Shown in pieces: positions 1 through 9,959 of a stretch of DNA of 64,000 nucleotides. The position numbers were made by a program, and so were the translations under genes. The notes beneath the pieces are model-generated. The model made no database searches, was not told where the DNA came from, and saw nothing but the letters and a program-made list of their open reading frames with translations. The stretch comes from Brasenia schreberi (lineage: Eukaryota > Streptophyta > Magnoliopsida > Nymphaeales > Cabombaceae). How positions within the stretch are numbered: the first letter of the stretch is position 1; every line of letters starts with the position of its first letter. The stretch spans positions 32,013,501 to 32,077,500 of the forward strand of contig JAYKKT010000091.1 in assembly GCA_036023115.1 (NCBI GenBank). The letters run 5' to 3'.

Positions 1-427
1 AAACTGGCGCGTGTGGCCAGGTTTCTCGAAGGCGACGTCATGTGGTGTTGGCGTCGTGAGGAGGAGGATGGTGAGGCAGGATGCGCTCACATCCGTATTT
101 TGGGAAACTGGCGAGTGTGGCCATGTTTCCGAAGATGATGCCATGAGTGGTGGCATCACCGACAGGAGGATGTGGAGGCAGGACGCGCTCACATCCGCAT
201 TTTGGGAAACTGGCGAGTGTGGCCATGTTTCCGAAGACGATGCCATGAGTGGTGGCATCACAAACCGGAGGATGTGGAGGCTGGAGGCGCTCGCATCCAG
301 ATTTTGAGAAACTGGCATGTGTGGCCATGTTTCTGAAGGACGATACCCCGAGGTGGTGGTGTCGCCAGGAAAGAGGATGCCGAGGCAGGACGCGCTCGCA
401 TCCACATTTTGGAATCTGTTCAGGCAT
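1..427. repeat. 102-bp tandem repeat, about four copies
   Basis: The phrase around GGGAAACTGGCGAGTGTGG recurs at about 0, 102, 204 and 306, with a looser copy at about 411. The period is 102 bp, with a last unit of about 105 bp. As 102 is a multiple of three, both strands stay open through the array and give 34-residue protein repeats, which explains the apparent ORFs at 11-307 (+) and 38-427 (-). The array lies inside the 3' half of an LTR retrotransposon and runs off the left edge, so the copy number is a minimum. Confidence 0.85.
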
Positions 428-2042
428 GCTCTACGAGAACGTTTACCCCACGGAAGACTGCGGTAGCCGAGAGACGGAAGCTTGATGGCTTGAGGCAGAA
501 CGGATCGTGCAAGATGACATGAAGGAATGCCAGGTCCTTATGTTGAGCATCCGGACGTGGAGCCCGGAAGATCGTTTAGTTCAAGTTCCTTGATGGGCTG
601 GAGTCGTGGGTTGTGAAAGAGCTGAACAGGATCAACTTGCAGACCCCTTTCTGAAGTGATAGTGGTGACGGGACGTCTGTGTGACAATCGTCGACCAAGA
701 AGTTCGAAGAAGAACAGACATGACACTGAATGGCAGAATGGTTGGAAGAGTGGCAGTGGCAGACACTTCGCGTGATAGCCCAGGCGGATCTTCTATACCA
801 AGAGACTACAGGACCATATGAGTGTGAGCATAAGAAGGACGACTTTGCGCGTGCTGGTAACGTTGTGCAAAGGACAGGTACTCCGGATGGTGGATCAAGG
901 AAAGACACTCTAAGGATTGGTGCAAGGAGACAGTTGAAGGCCCAAGTGGGGGATCAACGTCATGCAGGCCCAGGGATAAGACTTTCATGTACATGCCGAG
1001 TATTGTCAATGATAGGGATACCGTAGGTGTGGTTGACAAAGGCGCAACTCGGGGTGAGTTGGCGTGCGGAGGTAACCAACTTGACAGTGATGCCGCTTGA
1101 GAAATATCGGGTGCTATTGGATGGGAGTGCTTTAGGATGTGTGCAGAGTTGCGACCAGTCGCGAATGCAGTGGTCTTCAAGGATTGCGACCAACCGTGTA
1201 TTGTTCGCACGTCAGCTTTGGATGATGGTCGTGTTCGGAAAGTGTCAGCGCTTCGGCTCAAAGAAGATCAGAAGTAGGGGAACGCCACAGGGTGGGTGGC
1301 ACTGTAAGGTACGGAATAGAGGATACCTCGCGGCAGGGTGTCTTCGGAGGCGGATGCCGTAAAACAAATGAAGGAGTGTGACAATTTTGTGTATCACACG
1401 GAGGAGTATGTCGTCAGTAGTGGAGGACTGGCAGGCAAAGGTAACACAATGGTACCAAGTTCAGAGGCTAGAAGACGCGAAGCATGTGTTTTGCTGGCAA
1501 GAAAAGGCGAAGAATGCAAGGTAAGTGCACAGGAGCGAAGGACTCAGAGGGCAGTTGGAAGCAGGACAGAAGATGTTGTTCAACACTCCCAGATGCTGCC
1601 AACCGTGGACAACTTCTGCGTTGAAGAACAGGAGCGGCGTGATTGGCCCAACCGCTCGAGTGTGAAGGCAATGACATGCATGAGGAAGTGGACGAACCTG
1701 AAGTGGTGCGATGGTCTTGTGGTTAGACAGCGTACTGCAACGGTCTGGAAGGATGACGGTCCTCAACCAGTCATCTTGAGGGTAGGGGATCGGGCATGCC
1801 GATTGGAGCCCGTCCATGACGGATTGCTGACTGCCTTCCATGCGAGCATAAGGCTTATCATGCGGACGTGGAACGTGCAGGCCGTAGCTACTACGGGCAC
1901 CTGCGCCCTAGAGGACAACCGGAGCTGCAGAAGATGAAGGTACAGCGGGTGGAGAAGCCGACGAACGAGCCAAGAGCTTCAGAGTTGCAGAAGCATCACC
2001 GTGGATCTTGCCGAGGACGTCAAGAGTTTAGGTGGGGGAGAA
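1..2042 (+). mobile_element. 3' internal region of an LTR retrotransposon
   Basis: This stretch lies directly upstream of a polypurine tract (GGTGGGGGAGAA, 2031-2042) and a 3' LTR, so it is the internal 3' part of a plus-strand LTR retrotransposon. It is GC-richer than the rest of the window. I could not recognise reverse transcriptase, integrase or RNase H motifs in any frame. The longest open stretches (730-1026, 1027-1362 and 1338-1937, +) look like decayed or non-coding sequence. It could be a degenerate Ty3/Gypsy tail or a large non-autonomous (LARD-like) derivative. The 5' part is outside the window. Confidence 0.6.
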
Positions 2043-2479
2043 TGTAACCCCTTTACCGCGAACTAGTGCCATGGTTGTGTAACCAGGGCCCCTGCGTGGG
2101 AACCACCCTGGCAACTCCATTTATAAACCCTCGTAGAGGGAAGACGCCCCAACTTACCCAGTGTAGCGCGCCGGGGCCGCGCACTCCTTTCTGCTATCAA
2201 TAAAGCTTTTGCCGTATGGCTTTGCAAGTATTGTGTCTTTATTGCCTTTACTCTTAAACGTTTGCCGTGTTGTGGTGTGAGTCAATCGGATGCCAAGTTC
2301 CATTCCAGGCTCTTAGCATCCGGGGGAGGGAGCCCAGATCACATTCCCTATCGGAGGCCGTCTGAACAAGTCAATTCCGCTGCACTTGTGAGATCATTTG
2401 AGGCTGGCTTGACCTGTGTTGGTTGAGCGTCGGTCACGTTGAGAGGGCCGTCGGCCCCGCCGACGGTTAGGGCGTGACA
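2043..2479 (+). repeat. 3' LTR (437 bp) of LTR retrotransposon A
   Basis: The LTR starts TGTAAC directly after a polypurine tract and ends in TGACA, giving TG...CA ends. It has a TATA-like TTATAAA at about 2121 and an AATAAA signal at 2199-2204 with T-rich sequence after it, as expected for an LTR with its own promoter and polyadenylation site. The matching 5' LTR would lie left of the window, so the pair and the target duplication cannot be checked. Confidence 0.75.
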
Positions 2480-2526
2480 CTACGATGCGCATTCCCGTGC
2501 GTCACCCTACCTTGGTGGGACAACAA

Positions 2527-3010
2527 CTCGTGATCTTCGTGCGCCCCTCCATGCCATGACAGGCGCCCATATCTTTAGCGCGCCATGTCCTAGCACCGAC
2601 AACCTTTCACAGCACGCGCCCTAGCGCCAAAGAGGTTTCTCCTCGTGTCTAGAGCGAGCAAGCGCGAGTCATGAGTGGATCCATAGGATCCACTCAAGGT
2701 CAGTTTGCGGAAAGGTCTGGCCCACCCAATAAGATGCATGTGCTTGACCCCTTGTTATAAAAGGGAGCAGGATAGGAGAGAGAAAGTTTATCATTTGGAG
2801 TCACCACTTTGGAGAGCTTGAGAGAGTGAGAGAGAACTTAGCATAGGGTGGTGTCTAGGACATCACCGGCCAACCTTCATTGCCAACACCTCCTTTGGTA
2901 GAGTCGGGCTGGTTCAAGGGCGTCCACCACCAAGCGATGCCTTGGCCAGTTACATGGATTCCCCTAGGAGATTAAGGTAGGCCGAGTTAGTACTTGCCTT
3001 CTCAACTACT
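2527..3010 (+). repeat. Left LTR of Gypsy element B
   Basis: The segment 2527-2749 matches 9030-9278 in long colinear stretches, for example CCTCCATGCC, CACCAAAGAGGTTTCTC-like and CCAATAAGATRCATGTGCTTG. A TATA box (TTATAAAAGG, about 2754-2763) follows, in plus orientation. The exact LTR ends are unclear because the right copy is truncated before the TATA box. A 23-nt hairpin-forming palindrome at 2673-2695 is conserved in the other copy. Confidence 0.6.
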
Positions 3011-3059
3011 CATATATAAGGTTTGTTAGAGCATGTACCCTCACATGTTGTTGCAAATT

Positions 3060-4450
3060 TCCTTCTAGATGCACCAATGTGGCCACCTTCTTCCAACTTA
3101 GGGCGTCTACCACCTTGTTGTACTTCCCCGATTGGTAGTGTCACTTGAACTCGTACTCCTCCATGAGTTCTAACCAATAAACTTGCCTAGCTATTAGTTC
3201 TTTCTACGTCATGAGTAAGGTGTTGGCTACATCGTTCATGACCACAATGAAAGATGCTACCAAAAGGTACACTATCCAAACATGCAAACAATGCACAACA
3301 ACCAAAAGTTCTTTTCGTGAGTCAGGTAGCATGTTTCAGTCATGACTGTGTCATTGGCATCCATGTTTAACTCAAATGAAAATGCAAAATTCAATAGGCG
3401 TAGCACAAGTTTGGTGGATATAGCCTTCTTCAAATTCTCGAAGGCTTGGATGCAAGGTGTATCCAAAGTCCACTTCAATATCTTAGTGAGTGGGGTAGCT
3501 ATCTTGGAAAATACCTTTATAAATCTGCGACAATAGTTAGCTAATTTAAGGAAACTTCTCAACTCGGTGATCCCTTTGGATTTCCAACTCTAAGATAGCC
3601 TGAATTTTCTTCGGGTCTATCTTGACTAACCCATATCCAACATGTCGTAGGAAAGAGATTTTCTTCCTAGCGAACTCACACTTTTTTCTTTTACTTACAA
3701 CTTGTGTTAACACAACCTACCGAATACATTTTTAAGATGTTCTAATGTTCCTCTAGAGTCTTATTGTAAATGACAATATCATCTAAATATATAATGTCAA
3801 ATTCAACCAAGACAATATCCTCTAGAGAACTTCATTCATAAGTCGACTGAAAGTAGTTGGGGCATTGGTGAGGCCAAACGGCACAACTAGGAACTCAAAT
3901 AATCCATAACATGTTACCATCATCATCTTCTCCTCGTCTCTGAGTGCAATATGTACTTGCCAATGCTCGCAACGCAAATACAATTTCGCAAATCATGTAG
4001 CACCACTCAACCTATCAAACAAATCTGTAATTGTGGGTAGAGAGTATATATTCCTTAGGGTTAGCTTATCAAGTGCTCTATAATATACACACATCCTCAA
4101 TGATCCACAATGTTTTCTTTAGAATGAAACAAGAGATTTTATGGGCTTTTTGAAGGTTGAATCATCCCTAATGTCAAGCAACTCTCCTAGTTGCTTTCTC
4201 AACTCAGCTAGTTTCGTCGGTCCCATCCTTCGGCATGGTGGTAGCTATTTTGGATGTTCTTTAAGTATCATATTTTCAACTTCTTCCAAAATTCGAGCTA
4301 TCTCTGTTGGAATGGGGATGGTGTCTATTGTCAACTCCTCCTCCAAGTGAACGACCAGTAGTATGTGCTTCTTCTTCTTCATATCATTCTAGACCTGCAA
4401 AGTAGACAATAACACTAAGGAATACTCAGCCTTGCCTGGCTCTAGCTATG
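3060..4450 (-). pseudogene. Gypsy reverse transcriptase / RNase H remnant
   Basis: On the minus strand, 3562-3272 encodes a recognisable end of the RT domain and start of RNase H (NYCRRFI, then ATPLTKIL, then ELNMDAND, matching the typical FxLxTDASD-like motif). Further along, 3240-3070 gives the spacer after RNase H, with words such as ARQVYWLELMEEYEF and the VVDALSWKK relic of VADALSR. The region 3570-4450 corresponds to RT palm and fingers but is broken by stops and frameshifts. The catalytic YxDD is not preserved in a clean frame. It was a domain of the element B polyprotein and is inactive now. Confidence 0.65.
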
Positions 4451-4659
4451 CAGGAGGTCAGGCCTTATCATTGGGGGCAGGGTGTAGAGGGTTGGCGCAA
4501 GGTGTCAGTCATTGGTGTTATGTACAAATGGGCGATAGGGCTTGCAGATCGTGTGGTGCTAGCAGGGGGTCCTGCCAGCTAGATGGTATTTGAAGATGCA
4601 AGGGCAATGACGTGTAGGGTAGTGGTCCCAATAGCGACAGGGGTTGAAGAGGCAGGACC

Positions 4660-5250
4660 TCATGCCTTAGTAGTGGGGTCACTCTGTAGGGGGTTTGGGG
4701 GAGGACCCCAATGTTTGCTACTATTGCTAGTAGAGTTAGTGGGGTTGTTACAATAGGTGTAGGTGGTGCAACCGGTCTCCAAGTTATGCAATTTCATTTC
4801 TATAGAGTGTCTCACGGTGGTGGCATCAACTGCTTTGTAGGGGTACCCAACAGTAGGGGCTGACAACTCCATCAAGGCTTTTTCGGGGTTACATTGGGTG
4901 ATAAAGCCCAATTGTGTTTCATCTGCCACCATGAGTCCTCTAAGGTGTGGGTCTGTTATAAATGTGATGATGGAGTGGGTGGCTCCTCTATCCACCATGG
5001 CCCTCACGACATGCTTCCCGATTTGGTCCTCCAGGCATATCAAACTTGTACACCTAGATTGCTCTACGATAATGGCATTAAGGAGCATGAAAGGCATGGT
5101 GTGCACATCTTTCTCATGTTTGTGTATGGCCTATTCTTCCACCATAGTGTTTGCTTGGGTGTGATCGAGACAATCACACATGAAATGAGGGCCGCCACAC
5201 TCGAAGCAACCCGTTGCTTAACCATTGCCGATAGCTCCTTGTTGCCACCC
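4660..5250 (-). pseudogene. Gypsy aspartic protease and gag zinc knuckle remnant
   Basis: On the minus strand, 5106-4660 encodes a retropepsin-like stretch with VRAMVDRGATHSIIT; the expected active-site triad is D-S/T-G, here DRG, so the serine or threonine is replaced. Just upstream (about 5208-5170) one frame reads CFECGGPHFMCDC, a CCHC zinc knuckle of the kind found in plant Gypsy gag proteins. Stops and frame changes separate the two. The order gag knuckle then protease, followed by RT at lower coordinates, is the normal Gypsy order read on the minus strand. Confidence 0.6.
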
Positions 5251-5299
5251 TCTTCCACGTGTAGACGGTCATCTAGGAGGTTGTTGTTGCACCAAAGCT

Positions 5300-6345
5300 C
5301 CTCGGGCCTATGGTTGCATACTACTGGACACTCTCTCATGTCCCGTAACAATACCTCGTGGTTGGCCTCGTCCACCATTTTGTAGCTTTTGTATTTGTCT
5401 CAAACTACCTCCTTTCTTCTTTTGGTGATTTTGTTTGTCATTATTGCCCTCTTTCTTTGTCGTCCTCTCTCCTAGCAAGTCTATAAGACTTTCTACTATA
5501 GACATGACATTATATACATCTAAAGGATTATGTCATTTGAGCTCGATTTGAGTCAACATTGCAAACCATATAGAAATAAAGAGTTGGTCCTTCGAGTTCA
5601 TGTCTTACACTAGATGTACTAAACTTACATTCATAATCGCACCCATATGTTTGGCTTCTAGCAACCTTTCTCAGGTCTGCCACTCTACAAAAGAGGGCAT
5701 GAACAACTTCAAGAGTTCTCTTTCAAGTTTGACCAGCTAGTCACCATGGGTTCGGCGTGTTCATTGGTCGTCTACTGCTTGACGCACCACTATAGTTTCA
5801 CGTCTCCTTCCAAGTATAACATTGGTTGAATGAGTTGATCTTCCTTGGCATTTTTACGACTTCAAAGTATGCATCAACATCGTATATCCAATTTTGGAAC
5901 ATCTTATTGTCTCTTGTCCTGAAATATTTTTGTGGTTCAGGTTCTTTTGGTTCACATGATGATTGGGCAACTTATGATCTGACCTATGCTTCCATGAAAG
6001 GGCGAAGGAGGTTATGCAAGGCATCAGCTGTTAGGACGACTTGTGGTGGTGAGAGCATTGGCCCATGATGCATCTAGCTCCTGTTGAAGTTGTTGGAGCT
6101 CGACTTCAAGTATTCTCATTCCGTCCTCTTGTGGTTTCATCCAAGGTTCACTTTCAGATGAAGGGGTCGATTGAGATCTCATTTGCACCATGACTGATCC
6201 TTCTTACCTTGACGAAGATCGCAAGAGGATGGGAAGAGAAGGGATGCAAGTGCTCGGGTGTTACGTTAGGATTGATAGGTGATGGGTGATGAGTCTTCTT
6301 CCCTTGCCTTCTTCTTCTACCGTTTTCTCTTCGATCCCTCTCCAC
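5300..6345 (-). pseudogene. Gypsy gag remnant
   Basis: Minus-strand sequence upstream of the zinc knuckle gives fragments consistent with a Ty3 gag (a tryptophan-containing stretch WCVKQWTTNEHAEP, then MPSFVEWQ, then VYNVMSVVESLIDLL, then a lysine-rich segment before the knuckle), spread over several frames. The N-terminal end at 6345-6154 is a basic, arginine-rich piece. No frame is open across the domain. Assignment rests mainly on position between the primer-binding site and the protease. Confidence 0.4.
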
Positions 6346-7330
6346 TCCAATTGGGCGACCCCCTTTATGTACCTCCCTTTAGTTTCAAACTCTTTAGAAG
6401 TAGGGTTGTTGTTGGACTTTTTTCAGCCCCACTTGAGTTTCGATTTTCCTTGATCCTTGGAAAAGTTTTTCTTGAATCAAGATAGGATCTCGTAGTGGTC
6501 ACTTTCAAAATTGGGTTTTGAAATTCGAATTTATAGCATTTTCAAACTCAAAATTTTGAATTCAAAATCTTGTTTTGACTTTTAAAAAAAGTCCCCACAC
6601 ATTTAGGGACTGGCCCTACCAGCCCAGCTTCGTTTTGGACCTTATTTGAATTTCAAAGTTTGAGTTTCAGCTCACCTAGAATTTGAAATTCAAACTTTCA
6701 CATTTTGCAGCAAAGGATAAGGTCTCCTTTAAAATAGTGGAACAACTTCACTTTTGAGAGATAAGGTCAACAACCAAGTTTGAATTTCAACTTTCGAACT
6801 TGGTTGTTAGGTGGTCCTATGCACCTGCCTGTGCGCAACCTCACCGTGCTAGATGACATGACACCACTCAAGTTTTTTAAACACACCTATTGAAAGGCCT
6901 GACCTTTCTCCTCCACCACGAACTACCATAGCCACCATAGGCCGTGGTCTCCTGCACTGCCCTTAACCTCAGGCAAGGCCACCAAAAAGTGACAGAAATC
7001 CGTTGACTGGGGTGTAACCTCATCATGGGAAAGGGAGGCCTGAATGTTGTCATGAAGATCTCATTTTCTTTGGCCTCCTACTTGCTTTTTGAGTTGTGGA
7101 GTATGGTCACAAAAAGACCAGCCCTTGCCTTTGGTAATCCACAACTGTGCGAGGATCAGATAACACTCAACTGACAATCCCTTGTGTGATTGAATCCTTT
7201 ATTCCAACTGCAAGAAGCTTCCCTTCCATGGAGCTCCTTTTCTGGTGACTCACCTTCACCCTGTTTGGTCTTCTTTCACATGCCATCACTAAAATCATCA
7301 ATAATGGCAGTGCAATTAGCTCTTATACCA
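6346..7330 (-). other. 5' leader of inverted Gypsy block
   Basis: About 1 kb without a recognisable coding segment, between the gag remnant and the primer-binding site of element B. It contains repeated short GAATTTCAAA/TTTGAAATTC-type motifs and no convincing ORF. It is best read as the untranslated leader of the inverted internal block. Confidence 0.4.
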
Positions 7331-7336
7331 AATTGT
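7318..7336 (-). promoter_or_regulatory. Primer-binding site of Gypsy element B
   Basis: Read on the minus strand, the sequence TTTGGTATAAGAGCTAA resembles the plant retrotransposon primer-binding site TGGTATCAGAGC, complementary to the 3' end of initiator tRNA-Met, with one difference in the core. It marks the 5' end of the internal block and shows that this end now sits next to the plus-strand integrase. Confidence 0.6.
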
Positions 7337-7449
7337 TGTTGCACCGCTGATGGCAACTAGCATTGGCATATTCCCAAAAATATTGTGAAAGAAGACAAAC
7401 TGTTGTGAACTTTAAAGCACCAAATGGTTGTGCTAGTGTTTGATCATGG

Positions 7450-8640
7450 GAGAATTACATGATACTCCTTATGTACGTCACCTAGGAAAGGACTATACAT
7501 TAGCCCTCATTCAGAGAGGCTACTAATAGTCTTGCATGGCCTCAAACGTAGAGATCTATATTTATGCATGCTCGATATGTCAACAGGATAAGATGAAAAG
7601 GAGTTGCCTGATAGGACTCTTATGACCTTTGTTAGTGTCGAGTAAACCTTGGTCTTCTATGACTATGGATTTTATTGGTGGTTTTATGAACATTGATGGG
7701 TTTGAATCTATTTTTGTTGTGGTTGAAAGATTTTTCAAATACGTCATTTTCATGGTTGTTTCATGAGAATGTACAACCAAGGAAGCAACCCACCTCTTTA
7801 TGAAGAACATGGTGAAACACTTTGGAATGCTAAAGGAGATAATTTTGAATCGAGATACCTGCTTCACAAGCAACTTCTAGAGGAAACTCTTTTAATGAGC
7901 CAGCACAAAATTGCATTTCTCTATAATCAGCCATCCCTAAATGGATGGGCAAACTAAAAGGTTTAATGCCCTACTAAAAGAATATTTAAAATACTATATA
8001 ACTGCTAGTCAGTAAAATTAGGTTGAATTACTTGAAACCACATATTTTACACACAACGAAAAGAGCACTTTTGAGTTGACAATGGGTTGACAACTATTAT
8101 TTCCATTTGACTTAGCCCAAGGTGGGGCTAATTGCAGTTGTTCAGCTTCCCTTAAAGAGATTCGTGAGAGGCTCGTGCCTCACTAGAGCATGCATGAGCA
8201 AGAATGGCTACCTTCACCAATGAAAAAAGAAAAGATGAGCAATATGATATTGGCAATAAACCCAATTATATATAGAAATATGTATATAAAGGAATCCCTC
8301 AACAACAACAACTAAGACTTTTCCCATACTAGATGGGGTCAACTACATGAATTCTTTGTTCCATAGAGCCCTATCATCTACCATGTTTTCGGTTAACTCA
8401 ACATAAACTAGATCATTGTTTATTGTTTCTTTCCAACACTTTTGTAGAAAATCCAGCTCAACCTCAAACCCAATTATGATGGTTAGCGGCTTATAAGTTA
8501 AGTTTACTAGAAAGATTGAAAATTCATCTATTCTTCCACATTAGTCACCTCAAGCCTTACTATGAAGACCCTTCCCAATGGGAGAGATGACTTTCACCCC
8601 TCATTAGGGAAGACATAAATCATATTTTAGAGATACTTCA
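7450..8640 (+). pseudogene. Gypsy integrase remnant
   Basis: Plus-strand frames give ELHDTPYVRHLG, then YACSICQQDKM (the HHCC zinc-binding end), then a relic of the catalytic core with SMTMDFIGG (typical form SMDFI.GLP) and VVVERFFKYVIF, then a C-terminal part around 8480-8600. The frame is broken repeatedly and an RTE LINE fragment is inserted at 8270-8465. It reads opposite to the RT/RNase H part of the same element, which is abnormal for a Gypsy polyprotein. Confidence 0.7.
8270..8465 (-). mobile_element. RTE-type LINE 3' fragment inserted in Gypsy element B
   Basis: This fragment carries the RTE 3' tail in minus orientation (AACAACAACAACTAAG then TTTTCCCATACTAGATGGGG) and about 150 bp of 3' sequence shared with the RTE pieces at 26.0, 31.9 and 58-60 kb. 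It is flanked by a perfect 12-bp direct repeat, AAACCCAATTAT, at 8258-8269 and 8466-8477, a likely target-site duplication. It is 5'-truncated. Confidence 0.75.
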
Positions 8641-8829
8641 GCATGAGGTGTGTGAAAAAGGTCCCAAAAAACTCACCTAGTATTTGGTAAGATTGGAAGG
8701 ACGAGAAGCAAACGAAAATACTTGGCTTCTAGTGACGTAACTATGAGAATATGATAACACGTACAACAATACCACATGGCCTTGAGGAAGAGTATGAAAA
8801 CCAACGTGAGAGAATTGTCATAGCCTCAA

Positions 8830-9290
8830 TAGATCTTGTCTTGCAGTGCACTTGTCAATGCGCTTTAGTGCCTTGACTCTACAACCTCATGTGCCACACT
8901 GCTTCAACACTACAAATGCACACCACTGGCCTCGTAGCGACAGAAGCCTGAGATTCCTGCATGTCCTATATTGGCATGACACCTCTGTGATGCACATGTC
9001 CATGCATCAGTCTCAACACAATAATGATCTATGATCTCCAAGTGTCCCTCCATGCCACGACAGGCACCCGCATCTTCAGTAATTCATGTTCTAGCATCGA
9101 CAACCTTCAAAAGCGCGAGCCACGGACCCTAGCACCAAAGAGGTTTCTCCCTCCCGTGTTTGAATAAGCTAGGTGCACTTTGATGTCCAGGCCCGAGTCA
9201 AGAATGGATCCTATGGATCCATTCAAGGTCAATTTGGGGCAACACCTGACCTACCCAATAAGATACATGTGCTTGGCCGTGTTGATCTTA
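8830..9290 (+). repeat. Right LTR (truncated) of Gypsy element B
   Basis: 9030-9278 is colinear with 2527-2749. It ends just before the position where the left copy has its TATA box, so the 3' end of this LTR is lost. The conserved palindrome is at 9202-9224. A SINE-like relic follows immediately. Confidence 0.6.
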
Positions 9291-9375
9291 GAGGCCAACA
9301 TGCCTCCAACAGTGCGGTGAAAGCCTAACACACACATGCATCTTCTGGGATTTGAACTCACAACCACTGGCAACA
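9290..9375 (-). mobile_element. tRNA-derived SINE relic
   Basis: On the minus strand, GGTTGTGAGTTCAAATCCC resembles a pol III B box, followed by AGATGCATGTGTGTGTTAGG. The same arrangement (GGGGAGTTCGACTCCC, AGGGTGCGTG, GGTAGGCTTC) is found at 37345-37400, so two diverged copies of one SINE family are present. There is no cloverleaf, so this is not a tRNA gene. Confidence 0.5.
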
Positions 9376-9525
9376 CTATTGGAGCACCCTTGGTACTATC
9401 ACACTTTTGAAGAGTGCATTTAATGCACTTGGTACTATTTTGTTTTTTCTTAAAAATTATAATGGTAGAATTCAATGGTTGAAGAGTTGAGATCTAAGTA
9501 TCCCTCTAGCATGGATGAGTGCGTA

Positions 9526-9632
<107 letters not shown>

Positions 9633-9959
9633 TGAGAGAGAGGAACCAATCCTACTCGCTATTAACATTGTTCAATCATTTCTTTGAATTTGGCCTTTTA
9701 CGTTTTCTTGGGTGGAGAGGAATCAAAGGTCCAAAAGTATAGTAGTTCTATCTTACCTTTGAGTGAGAATACTTGTATGGAATATGAGTTTTGACCCTAA
9801 TCATAATACCTTTCCATGTTTATGCTATATGAGTGCTAGTAGTACCCATACTAGTGGTTATTTTAGTAGTGTTAACATGTTTCGTGTATATATAAATTGT
9901 TACTTACTCAAGTTTCTATGCCTGATGCCTTCCTTGCTTATGTGAAGTGATATAGGGTT

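Larger units (their letters stand above)
2480..9290. mobile_element. Ty3/Gypsy element B with internal segment in inverted orientation
   Basis: Two diverged LTR-like blocks in plus orientation (about 2527-2749 and 9030-9278) bracket the element. Integrase sequence lies on the plus strand at about 7450-8640, next to the right block. The primer-binding-site, gag, protease, RT and RNase H sequences lie on the minus strand between about 7340 and 3060. The order from left to right is LTR(+), RNase H-RT-PR-gag-PBS(-), INT(+), LTR(+). One inversion of the PBS-to-RNase H block of a normal element gives exactly this order. Two head-to-head nested elements are the alternative. All coding parts carry many stops. 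Confidence 0.65.

Noticed and set aside
1..427. CRISPR-like array or repeat-protein gene
   Set aside because: There are no spacers, the units are 102 bp and contiguous, and they lie inside a retrotransposon.
9345..9365. tRNA gene
   Set aside because: Only a B-box-like motif is present, with no cloverleaf; the same motif order at 37.35 kb indicates a SINE.
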